Positions 16,723 through 25,350 of a stretch of 57,329 bases of DNA are shown here, in pieces (the stretch's first letter is position 1; the number at the start of each line of letters is the position of its first letter). The notes below the pieces were generated by a model, which saw only the letters and a list, made by a program, of their open reading frames with translations, did no database searches and had not been told where the DNA came from. The stretch is taken from the NCBI GenBank assembly GCA_015522385.1, contig WAMJ01000078.1, positions 1 to 57,329 of the forward strand, in the 5' to 3' direction. A program made the translations under genes and the position numbers. The DNA comes from Candidatus Heimdallarchaeota archaeon (GTDB lineage Archaea; Asgardarchaeota; Heimdallarchaeia; Heimdallarchaeales; Kariarchaeaceae).

Positions 16723-18183
16723 ATGTTAAAGAGCGTGAACCCTGAGGACATTGAGTCTGCACGGGCGTACGACAAGATGATCCCGTGGAAACCACGGCTG
16801 AAACGTGAGATCCCGTTCCTCGTTGAAACCCTGCCCAAAGGACTGATCCTCGACGTCGCCTGTGCCACAGGTAGGCACTCCTTCGAGCTGGAGAAACACG
16901 GATACAGCACCGTCGGGATAGACATCTCGGCAGCGATGATCGCCGTCTCGGAGGAGAACGCCAAGGAGATCGGAGCCAGTGCACGATTCCACGTCACGGA
17001 CGCAGCGGCCAAGGACTTCCACGCACAGCTGGGGGAACAGCCGCTGGTCTACGACGGGGCGATCATGCTCGGAAATGCCATAGCCAACACCGAGAACCTG
17101 CAGAACGTCAAGAAAGTGCTGGACAACGTGATGTCCGTGGTCAGACCCGGTGGCGTATTCGTCATGCAGACCATCTACAGACCCCTGAGACCCTATTACC
17201 TCCCCCTCCGCAAGTCGGGCGAGTACATGCTCCAGCGGATCATGATCCCTGTAGGAAGGGAGAGGCAGGAGCCGCACAACGTGGAGCTGAACGTCAACGT
17301 CATCGACGAGGGCTACGTCAACCAGTCAGTGGCGAACCTCTACATGCTGACGAACGACGAACTCCGGGAGTATGCAACAGCCGCAGGATGGAAGGTAGAA
17401 GCCGTGTACTCTTCATACAACAAGGATCCTGAGAGATGCGAGGACGGGGCAACAGCCGTGTGGGTACTCCGACGTCCTGACCTAGAATTCTCGGAACAGA
17501 CCCGTCAAATCCTTGGAATCACCGACAACGAAATACAGGAACGTGCCCTGCGTGTCTGGGAGGAAGTCAAAAGGGTCAGATCATATCGCTCCATGCAGAA
17601 TTTCAAGTTCCTCCACCCAAGAGTGAGCGAGAATCCATTCTTGGAGGACCTCATCCAGCGTAAGAGCGTTCTGGACATCGGGTGCGGCGTGGGAGCGGAT
17701 CTCCGCTACCTCAAGTTCAGAGGAGTGCCTCGGGTCGACGGATTGGACGTCACGGACGGCTTCATGAGGCAGGGAGAGAAGCTCTTCGGTCCACACGATG
17801 GCAGATTACTCGTCGGGAACGTGGGCGATCAACTGAGGAACCTGCAGGGAGAGACCGTGGAACTTGGGAAGTACGGCGCCGTGCACGCAGGATCGGTCAT
17901 ACACCTCGTGGATCCAGAAGAGCTCCCACAGTTCCTGAAAGCCGTTGGAGAAGCCCTCGACAACGATGGAATTTTCGTCGCCCGCACCATAGCTGGCAAG
18001 GAGATCCAAGAGGCTGACGGTGAGCTCAGAGCAATTATGTCAATCAAGCGACTGAATGAGATGCTGCAAGAAGCGGGATTCGGCAACATCCAGTGGAAGA
18101 GGGCGGAAAGAACGCTCAAGCGTGCCTCCGACATCCGAAACTATGACGTCTACTTCCTCATGGCGAATGTCCAGAAATCCTGA
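16723..18183 (+). CDS. Fused tandem SAM-dependent methyltransferase
   Basis: A 486-residue protein containing two class I methyltransferase domains. The first (about 1-260) has the SAM-binding motif I GLILDVACATGRH (about 40-52) followed by the acidic VGIDIS turn. The second (about 300-486) has VLDIGCGVGADLRYL (about 315-329) and a DGLDVT acidic turn. Each domain also has the P-G-G-V-F or N-D-G-I-F strand typical of the fold. Head-to-tail fusion of two non-identical methyltransferases suggests one unit may be catalytic and the other structural, or two sequential methylations. Substrate unknown. Motif I in the first domain has A-C-A-T-G where G-C-G-T-G is usual. Confidence 0.85.
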   Translation: MLKSVNPEDIESARAYDKMIPWKPRLKREIPFLVETLPKGLILDVACATGRHSFELEKHGYSTVGIDISAAMIAVSEENAKEIGASARFHVTDAAAKDFHAQLGEQPLVYDGAIMLGNAIANTENLQNVKKVLDNVMSVVRPGGVFVMQTIYRPLRPYYLPLRKSGEYMLQRIMIPVGRERQEPHNVELNVNVIDEGYVNQSVANLYMLTNDELREYATAAGWKVEAVYSSYNKDPERCEDGATAVWVLRRPDLEFSEQTRQILGITDNEIQERALRVWEEVKRVRSYRSMQNFKFLHPRVSENPFLEDLIQRKSVLDIGCGVGADLRYLKFRGVPRVDGLDVTDGFMRQGEKLFGPHDGRLLVGNVGDQLRNLQGETVELGKYGAVHAGSVIHLVDPEELPQFLKAVGEALDNDGIFVARTIAGKEIQEADGELRAIMSIKRLNEMLQEAGFGNIQWKRAERTLKRASDIRNYDVYFLMANVQKS

Positions 18184-18512
18184 AGAATCTTGAACACAAG
18201 GGGTTTCTGACGGGGAGATTCCAGACACCCCATGAGAATCCGTACAATTTCGGCTACAAATTTAGAACATATGTCCAAAACTATCCCGATTCGTACCCTT
18301 CGAGGAATAGGGCATTCCTCCCGACCCACTGAAAAAACAGCAATTCTGGACAAATGTCCAAATTATATGAACAATTATGAACGAAAATAAATTCTACCCC
18401 GGGATTTTTAGGATGTGGTTGAGCAAACGTCCAATAATTTTTGATTTTTTTGAACGGAAAGATGGTCACCCCACCCCAGCAACCTTTTATTCACACCACG
18501 ACCCACTAAGCT
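18184..18512. other. Intergenic region with repeated ATGTCCAAA-like motifs and a small palindrome
   Basis: A 330-bp AT-rich spacer. An ATGTCC(A)-type motif recurs near 18167 (inside the preceding gene's end), 18271, 18354 and, as acgtcca, 18427. At 18347-18360 it forms an inverted repeat, TGGACA-aa-TGTCCA, a plausible operator. No coding capacity is supported. Confidence 0.35.
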
Positions 18513-19611
18513 GTGTTCCCCGTAAACATCAACCCCGAGCACCCATGCCACTACTGCATCAGAATCGCAGAGAAGGAGCACGAGCACCTCACTAGGAGAG
18601 GAATGTTCACCGTCGACAACCCCATCAGAAGGTGCACTCTCCATGCCCAGCTCAGGTGCGACAGATGCACGAAGTTCAGGCATTTCAGTGACCTCTACCA
18701 CTGCAGAACGGAGGGGACGATCTGCTTTAGGTGCTCAAAGCCACGTATGCACAGAGTCTTGTTCTGGGACCGAATATACGCCTTCTAGAACGATTGTAGC
18801 TGTGGCGAACGGCACTTCGACCTCATATACGAAGAGTACAGTGAGAACAACCCACTTCAGAGGAGAATACACCTCAAAGCCCGGTCAAAGGTCACGGAAA
18901 TCTTGTACATAGCCCCCAAAGAAGGGCGGAAGATCCCCTTCGAGCAAATTAACAGGACGGAGAACAACACCATCAAACTGATCAGGCAGAGGGGCAACAT
19001 AACGCCCCACACCGACATCACACTGCAGAACCAGGTCGATCAGAGCAGCATGCAAGAAAGCTGGGAAGAGGTAGGAGACGTCTGGCTGAATCCCCTGTTA
19101 GACGAGAACGGCGACATCAACAGGGAACTCATCACTGACCCCAATCTCATGGACGTGATCGGCGATGTGACGGGGCAAGACGTGCTTGACGCAGGATGCG
19201 GTAATGGGTACCTGACAAGGAGATTAGCGAGGAGAGGAGCCCACATGACGGGAGTGGACTCCTCCATCCGTTCATCGAGTACTGCCTCAGAAGGGAGAAG
19301 GAGGAACCATTCGGATGCAGATTCTTCCAAAGAGACCTCGCAGACCACCACACCATCCCCGACGGGTACGTTGACATGGTCGTCTCCAATATCGTCCTTG
19401 TGGATGTCAAGAAGTACAGAAAGGCAGTCAAAGAGATATCAAGAGTTCTCAGAAGGGAGGAAGATTCGCTTGGAGTAACTTGCACCCAGTATTCGGCCAC
19501 CACCCCGGAACCACCGATCTCAAATTGCCCTTCGACAGCCAAAGAAAAGAGGACTGTTTAGGGAAACTGAGCGACAGGTACTTCGACTCCGGAGTAATGC
19601 TTGAGCCCTAG
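18513..19611 (+). pseudogene. Decayed Cys-rich plus methyltransferase gene
   Basis: Pieces of one gene remain in order. First is an N-terminal cysteine-rich region (18513-18785) with CHYC, CDRC and CFRC pairs that probably bound zinc. An in-frame TAG follows at 18786. Reading continues in the same frame (CSCGERHFDL ...) into a SAM methyltransferase motif I, VLDAGCGNGYLTRRLA (19175-19225 region). A frameshift near 19262 puts the rest (PFIEYC ... ISRVLRR) in another frame. A second shift near 19462 leads to HPVFGHH and a final TAG at 19609. One stop and two frameshifts make this a pseudogene. The intact ancestor would be about 365 residues. It resembles zinc-finger methyltransferases and is not a copy of the adjacent double methyltransferase. 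Confidence 0.75.
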
Positions 19612-21367
19612 GGGAAGAATCCGCCACCTTGGCAATTTTCACGTACACTCACAGAGTACAGTGGTGCCCTGCGATATGCTGGAATGGCAATATTGCAGAT
19701 CAGAGAACCTGTTCCAAGTGAGAGGGTGCTGAAAGAAAATCCCCATCTTCTATTCGACGCAGAGAGATTTCCCCATTACATTATATTCGAGTGTCGCAAG
19801 GACAAATCAAAAAATATCACAACCCAACCTTAATCGCTTTGGAATAGGGAGTTCAAGATATCCCCACAGAGATACCACACTGCATCACCACAGGCAAAAT
19901 CAGAGACCAAAGTTCGAAGCGTAGTAATTCATATTCAATTTATTATAGAATATGTGATAATTTTTAGCAAGACACCATAATGCAAACCCAAGATCCAAGG
20001 TGCGAGTTTCGCAAACCACCCAATGCACAATACGACAAGCAAAATTACGCGGCGAATCCAAAGACATGGAGGGCTGAGAAAGAAGATTAGAGACCCCATT
20101 CAATTCAGCGATCAACAGTACAGAATTCTGGATTATCGCAGGTTGTGTAAGCCCCTAATAGATTCAATTATTTCTTTATACATTATATATTTTACGAATT
20201 TTTATTTATTATGTTCATTTCTATTTTTTATGTTTATTTATGTTATTTATCACATATTCATTTATTAAATAGATATATTTATTTTTTTTTAACCAATATT
20301 CTTATTAACCATTCTAATTATTTTTTATAGTTTTATTTGTTATTGATTATTTTTGATTTTCCTTATATTTGATTAATATTTGTCCTTACTGATTTCTTTA
20401 TTATTTCTACGATGAAAACAGCCCACTACAAATTTATTATGCATCTATAGACATTCTTTATGTTTACGTTCAGTAAATTCCCATTATTACATAAATTTTT
20501 ATGGAATTTAGTTTTTTTCTGTAAATTATTCTATTTTCATAATTCAATTTCGATCTCTAATATAACAATATAAACCAATATCCTTTTATTAATTTATACT
20601 GTACAAATGCTTTTTGAATTATCATAAACTTCTTATGCCTTGATAATTCCTCTATAATATCAATTATATATAATATTTGCCTAATTAAATATTTTCGGGA
20701 ATAAAGCAACAACATTATATTTTTCCCGACATCCAATATATTGATAGTAAAATACCTGAAATATAATTTTAAAGATTACGTACTTATATATGATTATATT
20801 TTATCACCACCTATATTGTAACTGTTGTGTTCTCTATATGTGTTCTCACTGGGGCGGAAGAGTTTATTTTTGACGGGTTTAACAACTATAGACTTTTTGG
20901 TCTAACTTTGAGAAAACGTTAGTTTTGAAGATAGTTTCCTCAGCTTTATATATTTATTATTTTATTCTTCAATTAGAGATAATAAATTATTTCAAAATTA
21001 CTCCTTAATAGCCACCATCTACGTATATCCTCACAGATATGAAATCATGCCAACTCCTTAGTGAAAAATACAAATCTAAAGTCCAAGTGTACCCCTAAGC
21101 TGGATAGTAGACATAGCGCAAATTCGAATTTCAGCCCCCAGAACCTTGTATACTGCCGACGTTGCAGATCACTCCAGATTACAGTTTCCTCACACCTGTA
21201 GTTATACGCAATATCATGCAGTTCAAAACTTTCGCGTCGATAACATAGAGATCAACGCGATTCAACGATCACTGGTAAAAGTACGCGATTCTCCAATCAG
21301 ATAATTTGTTCAACAATGTTGATTCGGGTTCATGTTCGATTTTCGAAATATCGATTTTATCTCCTTA
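19612..21367. other. AT-rich gene desert
   Basis: About 1.75 kb with no supportable gene. Between roughly 20150 and 20860 the plus strand is extremely A+T-rich, with long T-rich runs. The 81-codon frame at 20023 and other frames have composition expected of such DNA and no start signals. A small hairpin TAGAC-tttttg-GTCTA lies near 20889-20904, and an 80-bp GC-richer island surrounds it (20840-20945); an RNA there cannot be excluded. The desert borders decayed genes on the left and a nuclease-like gene on the right. Confidence 0.45.
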
Positions 21368-21450
21368 CTCACCCCCATACACGTATGCGTACATGTAACG
21401 CGTGCCCGCATCCGCTAGCGGGCGCATGCGCAAGAGGACGTGTGCGTTCT
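21368..21450. repeat. GC-rich, alternating purine-pyrimidine palindromic island
   Basis: Inside otherwise AT-rich DNA, this stretch contains nested palindromes, for example CCGCTAGCGG and CGCATGCG, and a near-hairpin CCCGC-atccgcta-GCGGG. Alternating runs such as acacgtatgcgtacatgt also occur. It lies 70-150 bp upstream of the ATG at 21523. It could be a structured element or a site prone to Z-DNA; no family is assigned. Confidence 0.4.
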
Positions 21451-21494
21451 CCCAATTCAGTTCGTCACAGGATAACTTTGTATAACCATAAATT

Positions 21495-21507
21495 GATATA
21501 TATAACT
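21495..21507 (+). promoter_or_regulatory. TATA-like element for the zinc-ribbon membrane protein
   Basis: The sequence gatatatataact is centred about 23-25 bp upstream of the ATG at 21523. This fits a leaderless transcript and argues against the longer open frame starting at 21316. Confidence 0.5.
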
Positions 21508-21522
21508 AAAAAACTATACTTA

Positions 21523-22002
21523 ATGGATCTAGAAGATATATTTGATTTCGAAATCGAGGATATTATTGGAGTCATGGCGGCCATAGTAGTTTTTCTTGCG
21601 GTGATAGGAATACTAGTTGGGGTAGCGATGCTTGTGCCGGATATCGGTTGGATAATCGCCCTTGTCCTTCTGGTGGTGGTTGTTGTAGTAGCGGTCTTCA
21701 CCCTTAGGAAAATTGATCTCGATAAGGCCTTCAAGAAGCGAAGAAAGCTAAAGTATTCCAAAAGGAATAGATACGACCGAAGAATTTCTCACCACAGTGA
21801 CAGATACTACGACCAAGAATATGACGACCCCTTCTACGAGGACAGACATTCAGGTAGAAGCAAGCGACACCGTTCCGATTTCAGAGATACCTCCAAAACC
21901 AGCCAGCCCTACAGGGAAACGGTTGACTGTTTCTCCTGTGGCACCATGCAAGAACGAACCAACAGGTTCTGCATAAACTGCGGACAGAAGGTCAGGGCAT
22001 AA
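21523..22002 (+). CDS. Membrane protein with C-terminal zinc ribbon
   Basis: A 159-residue protein from the ATG at 21523. An acidic N-terminus (DLEDIFDFEIED) is followed by two adjacent hydrophobic helices (about 16-38 and 42-63). Then comes a very charged Arg/Asp/Tyr/Ser-rich linker (about 68-130). The C-terminal zinc ribbon has two Cys pairs (CFSCG ... CINCG, about 137-155). Double-helix plus zinc-ribbon proteins are common in archaea and of unknown role. The zinc ribbon should face the cytoplasm. The longer frame back to 21316 passes through the palindromic island and the promoter and is not coding. Confidence 0.6.
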   Translation: MDLEDIFDFEIEDIIGVMAAIVVFLAVIGILVGVAMLVPDIGWIIALVLLVVVVVVAVFTLRKIDLDKAFKKRRKLKYSKRNRYDRRISHHSDRYYDQEYDDPFYEDRHSGRSKRHRSDFRDTSKTSQPYRETVDCFSCGTMQERTNRFCINCGQKVRA

Positions 22003-22078
22003 ATTATTTTCTGAATTTACCCGCACCGGTGCAACGGTTGTGCGGATCACTTAAATCCCCCTCGCCCTCCCCAAGTCT

Positions 22079-22924
22079 GTGAGTCAGAAGGAGAGGAAGT
22101 GGGAACAGTTGCTCATGTCGGGGCCACTCAGTGCTGATATAGCAGATTGGCTCGATTCTGGTCGACCCTGTTTCCAAATACGCTCGACCGACTTTAAAGC
22201 GGTCGGTGCCAAACCAGTCAGGCTCATCCCGACCTACTCGGCTGAAGAATTACCATGGGCACTCCGGTCACTTGGTCTTGAGCAGATACGGAATCAGAGC
22301 GGTGGCTGCGTCCTGGTCAACCGGGCTGCACTGAACCTGCCCACCCTTTTTCCAATGTTTCCCCATATCAATGTGATTCACCTCGATAAGCCCCCTCAGT
22401 TCCCTGTGTCCCTGAAGCTCCTGCAGAATGATGACATCCACAACGAGGAGACGGGTATTGTCTTAGCGAATGAGATGGGGCTTTATTCACTCTTTTTCGA
22501 GAGAATCTTCTCATCGCGAGAGCACTTTACACTCGGCGGTCGTATCAAGACCTCTGTCAGTGGTAATTATATCATTGGAGGTGAAGAGATTCCTGTTGAT
22601 CGTGCACAGTTGGAGATTGACAACTTTCTGGAAAGCTCTTCGTACCTCGTTCCCATCGAGGCAAAGATCGATCGTGAGGACATGGATCGAAGGTCTTTCA
22701 GTATCCACCAGTTTGCGCTCCCCACGTTGCTTCTCTCACAGCTCAGCGACAAACGGATTTACTCGCTCTTCCAGATTTATTCGGTATCCCGCGCGGATAT
22801 TCTGAATTTCCGTTTCTACCTGTATGACATAGACTACACGATGGGATCCGTTGTACCACACTCATACCGCTTCGTGGACGGGGTACAGTACAAAGTCCCG
22901 TTTGAAAATTTCCTCTTCTCTTGA
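22079..22924 (+). CDS. PD-(D/E)XK nuclease-like protein, orphan restriction-endonuclease type
   Basis: A 281-residue protein starting with GTG at 22079. The C-terminal half has a nuclease-like core: Q-L-E-I-D-N-F-L-E (about 178-186), then a strand with P-I-E-A-K (about 193-197). That gives the E/D ... E-x-K spacing of the PD-(D/E)XK fold. It is followed by IHQFALP (about 211-217), like the N-x-x-Q-L-x-x-P helix of a group of archaeal type II-like endonucleases. The N-terminal half (about 15-140) would be the DNA-recognition part. No modification methyltransferase is linked; the nearest methyltransferase genes are 4-6 kb away and one is decayed. A stand-alone nuclease or a Type II remnant are both possible. 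Confidence 0.5.
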   Translation: MSQKERKWEQLLMSGPLSADIADWLDSGRPCFQIRSTDFKAVGAKPVRLIPTYSAEELPWALRSLGLEQIRNQSGGCVLVNRAALNLPTLFPMFPHINVIHLDKPPQFPVSLKLLQNDDIHNEETGIVLANEMGLYSLFFERIFSSREHFTLGGRIKTSVSGNYIIGGEEIPVDRAQLEIDNFLESSSYLVPIEAKIDREDMDRRSFSIHQFALPTLLLSQLSDKRIYSLFQIYSVSRADILNFRFYLYDIDYTMGSVVPHSYRFVDGVQYKVPFENFLFS

Positions 22925-23218
22925 CATCGAAACTTCGGCACAATAGCATCAGATGTAGCAGGTGATTGGACTGTTTCATATTCCACGAAATATCCCATTA
23001 CAACCCATTTAACGTATATAACCATTGAAATCCCAGTAACGACTCTAACACCTATTGCACAATCAACCACCTAGACAGATACAGCCTTTTTCACCAAGCA
23101 CTCGGTAGACACGCGTATAATCAGGATTGCAGACGCGTCCCTTCACGCACATTCCATTCTCCACGGCAGAAACGTACCACCATGCCCTACTCCTTCTCGT
23201 GTGGTACTATGGTATTTG

Positions 23219-24160
23219 TCATCTCTTACCGTATTTTGCCCATTTTTCCTCATTCTGCACGTACAATTGGTTCCAGACCACAGGATTCATCTGGTCCTCG
23301 ATATCATCAAGAGCCTCTTGGATAATTACGAACTGCGAACTCACTCCCCACTCCTTTTTGTACCGTGACATGTAGCTGAATTCGGTGTGCATATCGTTGT
23401 ATCTCGGTAGTCGTTTGTACCCGAGGATGAACTCCTTGATTCTCTCCACGATGACCTTTCTGCCATCATTTCGCCAGTCTATCTTGGATTTCAATCTCCT
23501 CCGTAACTGACGGATCAGCTCGATTCTCAGGTCACCCTGCCTGATCAGGAGGATGGAACCCTGTAGCAATTCGGTCCATGTTGTGTCACTAGCGACTTGG
23601 GAGATGACAAATCTTAGTTCCCTAGAAGACGGCAGCTTCGAGTGTTCTTGAATGTACTCGACGACATAGTACCTAGCCTGAGCGAGTCCGTGCTTCCATT
23701 CACGGGTGTTGAACCACACCTTCCTCCTTTCCAGCTCCTTCTCCATTAGTGACTTTAATCCACCCGGGGGTAGTTTCATCACTGCCTCATTGAGCAGATC
23801 TTGGAATGAGTAATCTCGGATGTGGTATAACCTAATTGAATTGTACAGGGAGGATTGTTCCATCGCTGTAGGGAGCTTCTTATTTCTGTGGATGAACTTG
23901 GACAGTTCTGAAACGCACTTCTCCCTGTTGCTGAGGTTCTTTCTGTACCTGCTCCGGAGCTGCTTTTTCAATTCTTCATTATTTTTGTATTCGGACTTCT
24001 CGATCGCGATGGCAAGGATTGTTGCCCACTCGCCCCTATATCGACATACCTTGTTGTACAGGCTGTTTATTTCTTCATCGCGGGTGACAGGGAATTTTCC
24101 GTGCATATTGATATGCTCTACTACCCTCCTGATGAGCTCTTTGCGTAAATTTTTCTCCAC
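23219..24160 (-). CDS. Protein of four helical repeats, HNH-associated/helicase-associated type
   Basis: A 313-residue basic protein with four copies of a motif of the form hydrophobic-x-x-hydrophobic ... K-x-L/F-P-x-x-x-E ... S/Y ... W. Examples are HGKFPVTRDEE (about 20-30), NKKLPTAMEQ, HSKLPSSREL and YKRLPRYNDM. Each unit is about 45-60 residues of two or three helices. The pattern is like the repeats found next to homing endonucleases and helicases (HNH_repeat/HA type), which bind DNA. GTG at 24160 is the best start because a TATA-like gtataaaaat is centred 26 bp before it; TTG at 24172 is too close. No catalytic domain is attached. Function unknown, probably nucleic-acid binding. Confidence 0.55.
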   Translation of the reverse strand: MEKNLRKELIRRVVEHINMHGKFPVTRDEEINSLYNKVCRYRGEWATILAIAIEKSEYKNNEELKKQLRSRYRKNLSNREKCVSELSKFIHRNKKLPTAMEQSSLYNSIRLYHIRDYSFQDLLNEAVMKLPPGGLKSLMEKELERRKVWFNTREWKHGLAQARYYVVEYIQEHSKLPSSRELRFVISQVASDTTWTELLQGSILLIRQGDLRIELIRQLRRRLKSKIDWRNDGRKVIVERIKEFILGYKRLPRYNDMHTEFSYMSRYKKEWGVSSQFVIIQEALDDIEDQMNPVVWNQLYVQNEEKWAKYGKR

Positions 24161-24366
24161 GTGGCTCTTCAATCACTGGAGTATAAAAATCATGCGTGAC
24201 TCCGACGGGTATTGTCGGTGATGCGTAGGATTAGTGATTTTGCTCTAACCCATCCTTCTTGCTTTGATTCGTCCTCAGATATCCCACCATCTAGTTGCAC
24301 TACATCCCAACTCCCCGTTACCGATTCACTACCCAGTCCACCTACCTCTAGTCATCCACCCTAACA

Positions 24367-25232
24367 TCATAGGTTGAACTCTCTTGCGAGGTCATCAATG
24401 TCCCAGAAGAAGAGGTTCTCTCCATCTACCTTGCCACTGAATCCCGCCTTGCTTATGACGAGGTATTTTCTGTCGTAACTGTCCATACCTCTCACTCCCT
24501 TGCTCTTCGCTACCAGTTCCTTCACGATCTTCCTGTCCACTGGCTGGCTTCTCCACTTGATCTCGACGAAGGTCACTGTTCTTCCCACCTCGTCCACGGA
24601 GACCAAGTCGATCTCTTCCTTCTGGTGCCACCACTTCCCGACCCTTGTGTACCTCTCTCTGAAGAGCTCGGTGACTATGTCCTCTACAGCGTACCCCATG
24701 TAACCAGGGAGCCCTTTCCTGAGGTACGCGAGTGCCTCATTGGTCAGGTACATCTCGATCTTGGACTGCTGGGTAGAGACGAGCCTGAACCAGAATCTGA
24801 AGTAGTGGTCGTTGAGGAGGTAGATGCTGGTCTTGCTCCCGGCCCTTGCGTCGATTGGCTGTACCCTGTGCACGAGGTCGAGAGCAGTGAGTGTCTTCAG
24901 GTACTTCGGGATGTCCTTGGCGTTGAGGTAGATGGATTTCGCGATCTCGGGTACCCTTGTCTTTCCATTCGCTATTGCCCCGAGTATGCCATGTATGTTG
25001 ACACGTTCCTGACCTCCTGCCCGAGGAGGAATTCGACCTCGGAGTACAGTGGGTGGTGACTGCTGAAGAAGGTATCAGCGACGTTCTGCTCGTAGCTCTT
25101 GTTGTTGTCAAAGTAGCTGTGGTAGAGGGGTATTCCGCCAAGGGTTGCATATACCCTGATGAGTTGCTCCAGCGGGAGGTTAGGGTGGAGAAGTCGTACA
25201 CTCCTGAGCCCCATATACTCTGTTAAGTTCAT
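24367..25232 (-). pseudogene. Archaeal ATPase C-terminal remnant (ATPase_2/DUF234 type) with frameshift
   Basis: The minus strand encodes in order: the lid/helical part of an archaeal P-loop ATPase (25232 to about 25005: GGIPLYHSYF ... LLGQEVR), a winged-helix region in another frame (GILGAIANGKTRVPEIAKSIYLNAKDIPKYLKTL), and a DUF234/PD-(D/E)XK-like end (24367-24873: EEIDLVSVDE ... VTFVEIKWRSQP). A single-base shift near 25000-25010 separates the first two pieces and a stop follows in the first frame. The Walker A/B part that should lie further upstream is missing, as in the remnant at 15948. Either two events or one shift plus truncation; an assembly error could explain the frameshift but not the missing ATPase. 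Confidence 0.7.
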
Positions 25233-25350
25233 AAGGAGGTTATTACGTTCACTTTGAATTTGGATTTGATTACAGAATCCAACGAACCTGCCACCAGAGT
25301 ATCATTAACAGAGAATATTCTTACGGCAGAACGGAATGACAGATACCATG

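Noticed and set aside
18786..18788. In-frame TAG read as pyrrolysine
   Set aside because: Two additional frameshifts downstream (near 19262 and 19462) show that the gene is decayed, so the stop is more likely just another lesion.
21316..21522. Longer N-terminus for the zinc-ribbon membrane protein
   Set aside because: It would pass through the GC palindromic island and the TATA-like element, and encodes a His/Arg/Cys-rich segment unlike a real N-terminus. The ATG at 21523 fits the promoter spacing.
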